Assembly: GCF_024763615.1 (NCBI RefSeq)
Contig: NC_077222.1
Coordinates: forward strand, 89,094,001 to 89,158,000
Length of the DNA stretch: 64,000 nt
Source: Phlebotomus papatasi
Lineage: Eukaryota > Arthropoda > Insecta > Diptera > Psychodidae
Direction of reading: 5' to 3'
This document shows, one piece after another, positions 18,408-30,534 of this stretch; the first letter of the stretch is position 1; every line of letters starts with the position of its first letter. Both the position numbers and the translations under genes were made by a program. The notes under the pieces were generated by a model. It made no database searches and had not been told where the DNA came from. It saw nothing but the letters and a program-made list of their open reading frames with translations.

Positions 18408-21278
18408 ATTATGTTTTTCAAGACATACTGCTATGTAGTATTTTTAAGTACACTTTAACATTAATTCTTTTTAAAAATAATTGAATATTATTAAAATAAT
18501 TACCCCAGTTTGCTTGAAGTGATAAAAACACTGGCCATCCGGTCTAGAAATTCAGAATTCATAAAATCTTTCCGATCTAAAAAGTATGCTGGAGGTATAT
18601 GGCCTTTGCACATTTTTTTGATTGGGAAAATTTCATCAATTGAAATTCATATAGTCCTTTATTTCTCAAAAATTTTACATATGTCTATCAAACTCTCTCG
18701 GATTGTTGATCCTCATTTGAAAATCACAACAAATTCAATTTACTTCTGGTTCAATTCAATTTGAGTGTCAAAGAGTCGCTTGGACAAGAAAAGGATGGGA
18801 ATTTTGATTTCACGAAATGTGTCTGAACTAAAAGATGTGCTGTAGAGAAAAGGTATTATATTGAGCACTACAGATACAGATCAAATTAATTTTTTATTTA
18901 ATCAAAATTAATAATAGGGGTCTTAAGAAAATGAAAAAAAGAAAGTGTTTAAGTCAAAAGTTCTGTAAGATGCCCATTATTTGCATGCACATTTAATTTT
19001 TGGAAAATTCTCAGTTATTCATTCCACATTGATAATTTTCTACAAAAGCTCAAATGTATTTGAAAGCTATTGTCCTATAGAAATTCAAAGGAGTTTATAG
19101 TGCAAAGTTGAGAAAACTCTTGGCAAAAACTCAACAAGAAGTTGGTGAGGATTTCCATCATGAAAATCCTTCCTCTTTGACCAAGTCAGCTTGTGGTGTC
19201 CACAAAAGAGCACCCATGAGCTTTTGATCTCACCACTGAGAAAAGTTCCTGTGGCGTCTGTAGGACTGAGAAATTTCATCTCCATCGTCTTAGGTCTTGC
19301 CACAAAATTGTGGCTGAGTGTAGCTTACTCATCAGTTTTCCATGTTGACGGTAAATAATAACTCAATCATCATCACACTTTCCTTCACCTTTTTTTTTCT
19401 TTTTGGCCAACTTTCGCCACCCTTCAACACTTCCCATTTTCTTGTACGCGCCCCAAAAGCAACACCCCAGAGAAAAAACCACCACCCACCAGGGAGTTGC
19501 TTTTGAGTGTGTTTTTGGGGGTGGTTTTTCACCATTTTCGGCATGCAGGGATGGTTTTCAAGGAGTCTTTTCACTTGCATAACATCCTATTATATTTTAT
19601 GTACCCTGACAACACCATTAAAATTGCGACATCTTCGAACGAAACTTTGGGGCACAAGATAAATTAAATTATCATTATGCTGAGGGTAAATCTTGGTGGT
19701 AGATAAATAAATATTGAATATTTAACGAGGAAAGGATAATGTCAAGTTGCCAACATGTAAAATTTTAAATAAATGTGTTTTATTTTTTGTGGATTTGGTT
19801 TGATATCCTTGCCCTCTACTCCTAAAGGAATTTTCGTGAGAAGGAACAAAAGTTTTACGACTTTTATGTCTCATCATTCTGCATTATAGGACTTTTTGGT
19901 GGTCTTATGCAAAAAATATTTCTTAATCTTCTACTGAGAGAGTCAAAATAATATGAATGACACAGAAAAGCTCGCTCTTCTTCCCGGAATAATGCAACAT
20001 TTCTGAGAAAACACCGCGATTTTCTCTTATAAATATTTTTGTGACTCAAGGGTTTTCTTTCCACACAGCAAGAAATCCTTAATAAATTCACTAGAAATTT
20101 TCCTATTCTACCATCGATTTTCCTTTTTTTTGTTGAGAGGTATTGTAAAAAGCGAAATATAGCGATGCACCATAAAATCTGCTTTATTGATAAAAGTAAT
20201 TGTTTGTTTTTCATTGAATAGAAATATTGAACGTTATAAAATACAGTTTTGAGAGCTTTTAAAAATTCATTTTTTTATACAGATTTTACCAATATTTTGC
20301 ATTCTTTCTCATAAAATGCATTGTTTACATGCACATGAAAATTTATAAGTTAAAAATTCTAGTAATATCATGTTCTTTGACGGTTAGATCTTGATAGCAT
20401 TCAAAACTTAAACCAATAAAAAAAACAGAGTAGTGGAATATCTCACATTGTTAAATTTTTAATTGAATTAAATTAAATTAGAAAATATGAAAAATAACTT
20501 AGAGTGGTGAGTTGTAAATTTAATCAGTTTGAAACTAAACTATAATTAGTATTTTGAATAATCGTTATTTTAGTTTGGCAAAAGGTGGGAAATATAAAAA
20601 TAATTTTCGAAATTAACAAAATTGTAATAATAGTCACTAAAAAACAGGTAATAATTAAATATAGTGAGTCAGTGAAGTAAATATTTGCACAGTTATTAAT
20701 TCGTAGTTTCAAAACATTGTGGTAAATAAATTACCAATCTATCTACCTAGTAAGTTTAAGGGGTTACACGGGCCAAAGAGACTGAAAAATAGCTTATTTT
20801 CTTTACATTTTCAAATAAGAATTATTTAAGTAATCTCTTAATCATGTAAAAGTACATAATTTAAATTAATTTTTAAAATTTACATTTAAAAATCTTCATA
20901 ATTCAGTCGTTGGGACCTAATTATCGGAGACCTGTTTGAAATAACTTACTTTGCTATATTCATCTGATCTTAAAAAAACAAAATATTTCTTGTAAGTAGT
21001 TGATTTAAACAAATATTTCAACTGTGAATTTTTGAAAAATACGATTTTTGGATTTTAGGGAGAATTTTATACAAAAATAAAACCATTTTCAGCGTATTTT
21101 ACACCACTTCTCGTCTTGGAAAATAAATTGTAATTAAGACTACAAGAAATCAAAATACGTAATTCGTAATAAAGTCTTTAAGTAAGAGTTTTACTAATCA
21201 GCAAATGGAAAATATTTAGTTTTTCGACATCAACTGAATTTATTCAGAGTTATTTTATCCAACCCAAAGAAAAGTTTT
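18408..21278. other. AT-rich DNA around a single-copy island
   Basis: 18770-20230 looks single-copy and non-coding. Its longest frame is 116 codons (minus, 19864..20214) without recognisable motif. 18408-18770 and 20230-21278 are AT-rich. AAAAGTATGCTGGAGGTATATGGC near 18580 may be a faint relative of the inverted arms at 30535/30955. No gene seen. Confidence 0.4.
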
Positions 21279-21282
21279 TTAA

Positions 21283-21798
21283 CCCTTTAAGGACGATTGG
21301 TACACCGGTGTCCCATGAAGAAAATAATTTTTCCTGACTACCCTAAGTTGTTTTTTTCTTACGTTTGTACGTAATTGCAAAGTAGAAGGTTAAAGGAATC
21401 TAGGATATTTTTTGGAAGTCTCCAGCTATTTGCTATATAATAAATATTGAAGCTTAAAAATGACGAATTTTTAAATTCTGATATTGAAAAATGTTTTTAA
21501 TTATTTTTTATACTTCCATTTTTTTTTTAAGCAAAACCGTTTTGGAAAAAGAAACCACAATACTCATTCACCATATTTCTCATTGGACTAAAAATTATTA
21601 TTCATTGGTATTGCCACAAAATTGATTTGAATTTTTGGTCTATTTTTGTTCCTATCGCTCGTAAAGGTAAAAAATGAACCGAATCAGATTCTGTTGGATT
21701 TTACAAAGTCATATATAACACGTTGCATTGATTTTATTTATCGGTTAAATTTTTATGGTTGGTTTTCGGTCCGTAAAAAGTGTCTCGTCGTTAAAAGG
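21283..21798. mobile_element. piggyBac-like MITE, TTAA target, copy 1
   Basis: The left end CCCTTTAAGGACGATTGGTA follows TTAA (21279-21282). The right end CTCGTCGTTAAAAGG precedes TTAA (21799-21802). TTAA duplication and a CCCTTT start are typical of piggyBac. The copy at 52393..52848 has better matched ends. There is no transposase. Confidence 0.75.
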
Positions 21799-22009
21799 TT
21801 AAAGCCTCAAAAAATCAACTTCTAACAGCTGAATTTCCAAAATTTGAAAAGAAAATTAAAAAAAACATTTTTGAAATGTTCTATTTTTGTATGTATAAGG
21901 AAAATATACTGTTGTTTAGTCTGCTGTTCCACGTAAAACCCTTAACTTGTACAATTAACCTCTGAGATTATTTTAAAGATAACGAAATAGTATTACAAGG
22001 ATCCCATGC

Positions 22010-22976
22010 TTTGCGAAATTTTCGAACTTGTGACTTAAATTCTATACCGCAAAAGTACTTTCGAATCGTGAAGCAAAAACGACGTGAGGATAACTATATT
22101 GATGGGGAAACCGGAAATCATCGGGAAATGGGATCTCAAAAGGAAAACTCACCAACTTTTCTCAAAGATTTCGGCTCAGGCTCCGAGCCAGATGAAGGCT
22201 TAGCTTGATGAAGGCTCGGAGCCTGAGCAGAAACCTTTGAGAAAAGTTGATAGTTTTCCTTGAGAGATCCAATTTCCCGACGATTTCTGATTTCCCGAGC
22301 AATATACTTTCGCATCATTTACCGTTTACCGGTTTACAAACGATTTACACTGATCACAAATCAGTCAGAAGATCGTAAAAAATATACCTTGGATGTAATA
22401 TAATTGATTTTCGGATAAAAATTAGTTATCGATTATGAACGGGTGTTGTTCGGAACTCTGGAATAACTCATTATTACCTTTTAGAAGCCCCGAATCATAA
22501 GTTCAACACGTTCACTTGCTCGATCAAACACCGATTGACTCTCTTCTACCAACCACGTCCTCCAGAGGGGAAATAGCTCACGGTGTACAAATAATGACCG
22601 TTAATGTCTAGAGTCAATTCTACACCGGTTCATAACCGTTTCAGAACCATTTAGAACCCATTTAGACATGTCAGCACAATCGTGATACCATTCAGTTGAG
22701 AAATACGCTCTCAATAGCCTTTTAAACCTTTGACTTTGAAAAATAGTTGTTATATTAATGATTCAACGGTATTTTTGTATAAAGACAGAGTGTCCGCCTG
22801 AACAATCGTTAACATAGCCAAAAATTAAAAAAAAATCGCACGACGAGTTTCCATCAAACCCGAAAAACATGGGTTTTGGAAAAATAGGCAGCATATTAAT
22901 GGTCCCAGAGTCAACTATGGGTGGTTCCCCGAAGAACACAAGTGTCTATTTCTAACCGTTTGGCCTCTAAACGTAA
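22010..22976. mobile_element. Large foldback element, GGTGAGAGAT-related, copy A
   Basis: The right portion (ATTAATGGTCCCAGAGTCAA; GGTTCCCCGAAGA) is the inverse of the arm seen at 3591 and 48178. The middle (GGATAAAAATTAGTTATCGA) is the inverse of 48375-48400. The left edge (TTCGAACTTGTGACTT) is the inverse of 48750-48765. Copies A and B are therefore the same family in opposite orientation. It contains a long hairpin at 22085..22300. Confidence 0.55.
22085..22300. repeat. Near-perfect long hairpin
   Basis: The left arm (GGAAATCATCGGGAAATGGG, ATCTCAAAAGGAAAACTCA, CTCAGGCTCCGAGCC) pairs with the right arm (GGCTCGGAGCCTGAG, GAGAAAAGTTGATAGTTTTC, GAGATCCAATTTCCCGA). Each arm is roughly 90 bp with a loop of about 20 bp. 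The two overlapping ORFs here read the two arms of the same palindrome. Confidence 0.8.
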
Positions 22977-23730
22977 TAATGGCCGGACGAACAGACTCAC
23001 AGACGGTCAAACAGTCAAACAGCGTAAAATCTTTCCTGAGAAATCGTCTGAAAGGCGAAGATATGTTGAGAAAAATTACCCTAGGATGTGAAACCTGGAA
23101 ATTTTTGGAGTTGGAAAATTCGAAGTATTATACTGCTCTTTCTGTCGAGTTCGATCAATAAAAAATATCTTCTGCCATATTAATTATTTGTGAAGTTTTA
23201 AATTAACTCAATTTTTTGAATACCAATTTAATTTGAATTTCAGACGTATCATGTAATTAAATACTGACCAATTTTGCAGCCAAATTTAAATGAAACAACA
23301 GCATGGACATAATAAAAGAAAATGATGTTTTATTATTATTTTCTCAATTTGGAAATTAATTTTTTTTATTTTGCAATGTTTTAGGCCTAAAAAATAGTTT
23401 ATTGTGTGAATAAACTATTTATTTCGTAGCGATTTTATACTGTTATCGTTGAAAAAAAACGAACATAAAAAGCAAATTTAAAAGAAATTTAATAGGAAAT
23501 GTGTAAAAATTTAAATAAATAAATTTTGACTATGTAGTATAAAATTTTTATATTTTTGTAGAATTCTGCATAATTTTTTTTAAATTGGTACTGGAATTTT
23601 ATTAGTTGTAAGGCATTAATTTGTTCTGGTATGAATATTCAAATTCTTGGCTATAAATATGATTGCAGATTGTATGTGCTAATCCTTAATCTTTTTCGTA
23701 AAAAAAAACAAACTGATTGGTAGGGGAATG
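22977..23730. other. Gap, mostly AT-rich, nothing recognised
   Basis: The 60-codon frame at 22979..23161 has no recognisable motif. The remainder is poly-A/T-rich with no clear repeat. Confidence 0.4.
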
Positions 23731-23732
23731 TG

Positions 23733-23877
23733 GGTATGATTCGCGTACAATGAACCTTCAAACGACATCAATTTTCCCTTTGTTCGAAAAGAACAGGTTT
23801 ACCATTTCTCATATCATTTCATGAGGTTAAAATTATCTATCTCGTGCGAACCATGCCTACTTTCCCCTATTTATTTT
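23733..23877. mobile_element. mariner-like MITE, 145 bp
   Basis: GGGGAATGTGGGTATGATTC then GCG at the left and CGTGCGAACCATGCCTACTT then TCCCC at the right form inverted ends of about 23 bp, flanked by TA on both sides. It resembles other TA elements here that begin GGG(G/T). Non-autonomous. Confidence 0.8.
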
Positions 23878-23879
23878 AC

Positions 23880-25917
23880 ATTTTTAAAATTATTTTTAAT
23901 TTGATATAATTCAATTTTTTTAATGTATTAGGATGTGTTTTTAACTATTTTTTTTTGCATAGAAGGTACAAGATCTCTTTTTAGAATTTGTTTCTTTTAA
24001 TTTATTTATTTCTCCCAAGTAGAGATAATAAAATACACAATTATTCTACGGAGAATCTCGAAATTCCTTTGGTAGTTCAAAATTTAATTAAAAAACATAA
24101 AGTTTCAAGCGTATTGTCAAGATATGGAGTTGAGTGGAAAAGTTCTATGGTTGTTAAACAACATACATAACAACGATACGTGGATTTCTATTTAATTTCC
24201 ATCAAAAACGTCAATTTTCGCTTCATGATGTTCATCCTGAAAGCTCAGTTGCTGCAAGGATCGTAAAATAAGCTTTCAGGATAATAAAACGTACCCCGTT
24301 GTAGATTGTGTAAAAAGTTAAAAGAAAATTTAATCTAAATTCACAACATAAAATCTTCTATTTATTTACTTAAAGAGAAATCGATTTGCGACCAATAATA
24401 GACCGAGGATTATAGTGTGTGGATTGTATGACTTCACTTTTATTCAGAGAAAAAAAAACAGCATTTCCCAGCCATTATGTGCAAAACACTCAGATTTTTC
24501 CTTCAGTCTGCCATTGGCTTTTCTCTTTTAACCGAACATTTCCTGATTTTTTTTTCGGTTTACAAATGTGGTGAAAAAAAAGCCCAAGCTCTTCCATGAT
24601 TTTTGCCATTCTCAGTGATTCAACCATTTTTAATCTGTACCGTCGAGAGCAATAATCATGAGACAAATCTTGAGCTTTTTCACCCTCAGACAGCTTTTCT
24701 GAAACTGACATTTTCAATTTCCCTATTATGACGCATGATTTTCATTGAATTGTATTAGAGTGATTCAATTTGTGTGTTTGAAATAAATTCCTCCCTTTGA
24801 TATCGTCCAAACTGACCTCTTTCTATTTAATCATCCGCTTTCACATAAATACACCACACTTTGTGCAAATAAACTAGAGTGGGAGCCCACCCTTTAGTCC
24901 TCAGAGCTTATTTTTAGGGGATGATTTTGTGTAATTTTGTGGTAAATTTTAGGGGGTGAGCAATTAATCATTTCATAGGCTTTTTTTCTCTCATCAGACG
25001 GTTCAATTTGGCTCAAATTCAATATTGATTTTGTGTGTTTGTTAATTTGATGTTTACTGGGAGAAAAATGTTGATTTTTTGAGTGGGGAAACAACTTTAG
25101 AAAAAAATGCTGGTCATTTTAATGAAATCAAGGAACCCTATCTCAAATTGATGGACACGGGAATTTCTGCAAAATGCCGTTAAATCTTCAAAAGGGTTGT
25201 GATTCTTAGATCTGTGTGGGAATTTCCACAGAGACAAGCAATAAGGGTCTAGAACACTTTCTGCCTGGACAACTTTTAGCCACAAAAAGGAAAATCTTCC
25301 AACACTGATAGAAATCGAATTCTCTTTATTACACTTGGCAAAAATAAGTCGAAAATCAAGAAGTATCCCAAAGTATCCACATTCATTCGCACATTTTTTG
25401 AGAGCAAGTAAATCCAGGAATGTTGCTTTTCATGATAACAATCTATTACAAAAACCAAAAAGAACAGTATTTTCTTGTTACCAGAAATATTTTCTTCAAT
25501 GCAAAACAAATACATTTTCTTAATCTTATAAGCTTTGTTTTTTGTGTCAGAATAATTTATTCTTGATTTCATGATATAAGTTATGAATCGTAAATAAATT
25601 TATTCATTTACTATAACCAAAATATTCCTGTTCACTATGTTCACAACCCTATCCAACAAAATTCTTGTTAATCTACAAATTTTCCTCGATAGGAAAATAA
25701 AAACTAAGATAGCATATTCCTATTCAAAGCCGGATATGGTCGGAAACGTTTTTGGAGGCACTCCAGTGAAGATCATCCTATTATCACAGCATCACAGCTA
25801 TACAGATATTGAAATTTGACACAGAGATTGGGGATTGAAGAGTGAACAGACAAACTTTTCAAAGACAATATTTTTCTTTTAACGCGAAAAACAATAAAAC
25901 ATGAAAGCAAGGGATTT
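23880..25917. other. AT-rich lead-in, then single-copy island
   Basis: A small inverted repeat occurs at 24237..24284 (TCCTGAAAGCT and AGCTTTCAGGA). From about 24340 to 25600 the sequence is single-copy and non-coding so far as I can see. Overlapping frames of 60-98 codons on both strands show no motifs. Confidence 0.4.
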
Positions 25918-26485
25918 CGTTCAAAATCCTGAAAGCTAAGATCCCTAAGGCCAAAATCCGGTACATTGAAATCCCGAAAAGATCAAAATCCCGAACGCTA
26001 AGATCCCAGAAGACAAAATTCCGAAAGGTTCAAAATCGTGAATAGCCGAAATGTCGAGTGGGCCAAAAATTTCGAAGAGCCAAAATTTCGAATGAACCAT
26101 AATTTCTGAAAAGCCGAAATTCCAAATTAACGAAATCGCGAATGTTTCAAAACCACTAATGGATGGGTCCAGATTAATTCAGAATAGGTCGAAGTTCCGA
26201 AAAGCCAAAATCCCAAAAAAAACAGCGCCCCGAAAGGTTAAAATCCCTAAAGTTAAAGTCCCGAAAGAACCAAAATTTCGAATTCTTATCATGAATACAC
26301 TCATGATTACACCCGCGCTTTCTGGAGGAAAAGGGAAATTTTCCGCGTTTCGAGACATTATTTAACATGTCCTCCATATAATTTCGCTCCATTCAGCATT
26401 TTGGCTTTAGAGATTTCAGCTTTCCGGGTATTTGGCCTATTCAGAATTTTGGCTATTCGAGATTTTGGCTTTCGGGATTTTGACC
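25918..26485. mobile_element. Foldback element of CCCGAAAGCCAAAAT repeats, long copy
   Basis: The left half repeats ATCCCGAAAG, CCAAAATTTCGAA and similar phrases about fifteen times. The right half carries the inverse (TTTTGGCTTTCGGGATTTTG). The centre (GCGCTTTCTGGAGGAAAAGG) matches that of 5113..5344. The arms look like a decayed array of a 13-15 bp unit. The two opposing ORFs at about 26160-26390 are read from the array. Confidence 0.7.
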
Positions 26486-27365
26486 GGCATGGAAGAAAAA
26501 GGTATTAAAAACTAAAAAAAAACCGTTATAAGCTATATGACCTTTTAGGAAGTGTTATTTTTTTATTACGTACAAAAATATTTGTGACTCGTAAATAGAG
26601 TTGAGAGTTTTTAATTGTTTTTTTTTTCAGTAAGTTGATCAAATTATTGGGTTATGAATCTCATACCACCACAAAAATAGACTTCTTCAATCCGAAAGAT
26701 TTTTAGATTAATGTTAACCCTGATGGACCGGCTGTATGACTGTGCCAGTAGTTCTTCCGAAAAATGTTATCAATTATGAAAAATTGTATGTAATATTACA
26801 AAACGAATTTAAAGTTTTCTTCCTTTTTTTCTAACTGAAACCAGGAAAAGAAGCTAGTGGTGCGAGTATATTTAAAATTTTCTAAATTCCCATTTGAATC
26901 GCGTCGAAAGATATCCTAGTTGAGTATAGCCGTGTGTGACTTCCCGATGAGTGTTGTACAAAAGCTAATTGTGATAATGCACAATGGACTACAATTTATC
27001 AGTCAGTGTCTAAATCCCTTAAAAGAGTTCATCTTATCTCACAATGACCGACACTGGAAGGAGATTTACAAAGAGGCCCAAGCGCCGTAAGGAAAAACTG
27101 TATGCTGTACGCCCGTACGTTTAAAGTGTTCGAGATCGTTAATAATTCAGTCAAAGCGCCAAAATTGTAAATTTAATTAAAATAATTTAATCCAGTTGCG
27201 AAGAGATCCCTCGTCCTTTTCTTTTTCACGAAAAGGAGTGAGCTTACGTTTGCCATGTCTTTCAATTTTAACTCTTCAAAAGCGTGATAATTAATTAAAA
27301 TATATTGCCGATTCATAAAGAATACTTAAAAAATTAAACTATTCAAAGTTAACGTTGGGACTAAG
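26486..27365. other. Gap, no feature recognised
   Basis: Contains a short more GC-balanced stretch near 27040-27120 without an ORF. No inverted repeats or known repeats were recognised. Confidence 0.35.
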
Positions 27366-27373
27366 ATTTAAAG

Positions 27374-27503
27374 CAGAGGTGTGCAAGAAACCGTTGAAAC
27401 CGAATTAACGTCAAAATAAGTTTGTTATAGTAGCTTTTTGACCATTGGCGTACATGTTTCATTTGACGTTAATTCGGTTTCAACGGTTTCTTGCACACCT
27501 CTG
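27374..27503. mobile_element. hAT-like MITE, 130 bp, with 8-bp duplication
   Basis: The ends CAGAGGTGTGCAAGAAACCG then TTGAAACCGAATTAACGTCAAA are repeated in inverse at the right, about 42 bp almost perfect. The 8-bp direct duplication ATTTAAAG lies at 27366-27373 and 27504-27511. Eight-bp duplications and a CAGAGG-type terminus are hallmarks of hAT. A second copy is at 35788..35915. Confidence 0.9.
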
Positions 27504-27511
27504 ATTTAAAG

Positions 27512-27981
27512 CCTTCCTCCAAGGTTTTAGTTCATCTTTGTTTAATTAAAAACAAAAATTGTTTATGCATTTTTATAAAGGTATAAAATTATAGACCCAT
27601 ACATATATTTTTCAAAATGTTATAAAAAATTCAAATTACTATTATGAGTGTTATTTTTGTCTTTCAAATGTTAGATAGATTTTCAAGTTCAAGTTAGAAA
27701 AAAAATCATAAAATCGTGTCTTATTTCTCTTTGTGGGATATATTGGTCTAAAATATTAATATTTAAACAAAATAAAATGTGTAAGAACATATTCATATTT
27801 CAGATATTATTAAAAAAAACATTTTCTATTTTCTCTTCGGTTAATTGGAGATTTTTATACAGTTTAAATGGTTCTTTAGAATTTTAGCTAGAAAATAACA
27901 TTATAAGAGAAGATTTTTGGAAGCGAAAAGAACTATTTTCTCATATCGTATTTTTTATGCTTTAGAGCGGCCTTCAGCCCT
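27512..27981. other. AT-rich gap, nothing recognised
   Basis: No ORF and no repeat recognised. Confidence 0.4.
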
Positions 27982-28078
27982 CAGACTAGAGGTTTATCCC
28001 AGTACCCGAAGCAAATAGAATTATAAATAACAATTTTATAAATTCTTCAATATAATGAATCATTTGTCTTTTTTTTCT
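27982..28078. mobile_element. Truncated Harbinger-like MITE
   Basis: TCAGACTAGAGGTTTATCCC and the following CAGTACCCGAAG, TTTATAAATTCTT and ATGAATCATTTG match the reverse-oriented family start, as at 49610. The other terminus is missing: the match fades into a T-run near 28078. Confidence 0.65.
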
Positions 28079-28109
28079 ATAAAATGTCTGTGTCCAATCC
28101 TATGTTGGA

Positions 28110-28960
28110 CTGAGTTGCACTATAAGAGAAGTTTCTGAGTCTTCGTACACACACCGCCTTCAAACACTTTATATTTTTCCGTATTTCCTTAATGAATCTG
28201 ACGTAAGTTTTACAGGAAATATTTGACTTAATCCTTTCGTTCAGTAATAATCTTTCCGATTTTAGAGTTCTCCCCGGTTGAGATTTTTTCTGGACCGATT
28301 CGAAGTAATATCAGAGAGAACTTACCTAAAAATCCGTTGGAAGTTCGAACGTTTAAAGCGACGAGTTACATAAAAATGAGCAAGTGTAGAAGTCAGTTCT
28401 TCTATAAAGTTGTAACGTCATAATTTTTAAAATTCGCGAGTTAATTCCCCTCACTAGAAGGGAACGGAGAGAGGAGAATTCGTGGCGATAGGGAGTCAGT
28501 CTTGGTTGGAGCGAGGAAGAGGATACATCGGGCTCCGTGTCCTGGGTCTGATGAGGTGGATAAATGGCATATCCCAAGGCCCAGGACAACACAAGTTCAT
28601 CAAAAGGACATTTATTTATCCAGAATTTTCAGAAAACTATATAAAAAAAATCAATTTTTGCAGGAAACGTTTACACATAGTTGTTGACATTGTTGACAAT
28701 TGAAGTGTCAAGAATACCGAAATTCAAAATAGCAGAACAATATAGCTTTAATAGCTTTAAAGAGGTGAGTACGTGAACTTGCACTATAGGCTTCCGGTAG
28801 ATTTTCGAATAGGTTTAGCTTGGCTTTGGAGTGGCTTTGTCTCTTCGAAAGGTTATTACTGAACGGAGACAATACTGGCTATTAATTTATATTGCAGTAG
28901 GTCAAATCGAAACCAAAGTGTGTGCGAAGCCTGAAAGCTTTCCCCTACTGCTATCAACTT
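28110..28960. mobile_element. Possible old inverted-repeat DNA transposon
   Basis: Left TTCGTTCAGTAATAATCTTT (28228) pairs with right AAAGGTTATTACTGAACGGA (28843). Farther out, CTTCGTACACACACC pairs with GTGTGTGCGAAG, and GCACTATAAGAG near 28117 faces CTTGCACTATAGG near 28780. The centre has overlapping frames of 61-79 codons, on both strands, that I cannot assign. No target duplication was found. Confidence 0.4.
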
Positions 28961-30534
28961 AATTGGTATTTATTTTGTAAACTGTTTAAAAACAATTTTG
29001 CAAATGTTTTAGTTTATTGATCTTTTGGGCGAACAACATTTCCCTGTATTCTAAAAGGAAATGTGATAAACAGAGGTTGGTCCCGGATGAAAATGTTGTT
29101 GACAGAGGACTGATTTTCGCACTATGCATAAACTATATCCAAGCACTACACCCATTGCAAAATCACCAATTCTCCCACATAGCCGTACGGTCCGTCTGAA
29201 TTAGTAAATAAAAGGCTAGGGATGTTTCCACAGATGTAGATAGAGCTTTTGTGTGGGAAGCTTTAAAGTTTTTTTTAATGCATGACAGAGAGACTGTGTG
29301 TTCTTTCTACTAAACTTTCGACGCCCCTTCCAACCCCTATTGACGGGGATAAGCAGGACATGAAGACCAAAAATAGAAGAGGTTTGGCTACAGCATGGCA
29401 AAAAAAATCCACTATACAACTAGTGCAGAGGCAAAATTGAGGAAACATCTGGTTGCGGTTGAATCGATTTTTATGGTTGTATGGGAAAAAAGTTTTCATT
29501 TTCTTCATCCTCCCCCCAAAAAGCTGTGGTGGAACTCAAGCGAGGCATAATCAAAGATTGAATTTTTTTTCTGTGCGCTTCTATATACCAATTTGAAGGG
29601 AAAAACATCAGACACTCGTGTCTAAAATATTGATTCATCAAATTTAGATAAGAAATTCACCGTTCTATTTGTGCTTACATTAACTTGTGTTTTTAATAAT
29701 CAACAAACAAAAAGCTACCATGCTCTTCGTCAACCGAAGCCAAAGGTAGAAGTTTGTTTACACTGTAAGCACTTTCAATAAAAACTTTATTATTGTGCAA
29801 AAACACCGACAAATTGGTGCCTCCTTACTCCAACGACCCATCCTCTTCTGCCCCCTCTCCACCTAGCAAACTAACAAGCTCACACTGAGCACACCGCCCA
29901 GGAGAAAAAGCTCCGTCGAGGAGGAAATTGGAAAAAGCGACAACAGGACAGAGATGAAAGAGAAAATATTAAGGCAACAGCTCACGACTCATTTTGTCCA
30001 GGCAGTTTGTTTTGTGCAAATTTGAATAGCAATGAATATCAAATGAGAAATGTAAATTATTAATTATGCTAATTATTCATTGCGATATTATCACATTTTG
30101 GGACTTTGTTTTCTCCCAGCAAGAAAAAAATATATATCCTTGCTTCTCAACTCTGACAAAAACATTCATTTCAACAAGTTCTCAAATGAAGGGGTTTAAA
30201 AGAGATTTTATGAAATTCAAAAGTTTTAAAAATAAAATTGAATTATAAAGTTTCAAACTGAATTTTTTAATTGCAATAGTTTTTTTTAGTGGTTCTACGA
30301 TGACATAAGAGCACTCGATTAATTCAAAGATTATTCTGAAATTGTTTCTTTCATTTCAGTAAGTACGTGGTAAGAACTTTCAAAGTAATTTTCGAAAGCA
30401 GTTTTCTGTATTTAAAAATTATTTATTCTTATTTAAAATTTTTTGGAAAACAGGGGAGAGATTTTAAGTTGGAAGTACTGCAGGAGAAGGCTTTCAGGTT
30501 TCGCAGATACTCAGGTTTCGAACATTTCATTTTT
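28961..30534. other. Single-copy non-coding island
   Basis: 29190-30250 shows none of the window's repeat families. Frames of 60-77 codons overlap on both strands without motifs. 29800-29960 is relatively GC-rich (CTCCTTACTCCAACGACCCA; CACACCGCCCAGGAGAAAAA). It would be a reasonable place to look for a 5' exon or regulatory element. Confidence 0.4.
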
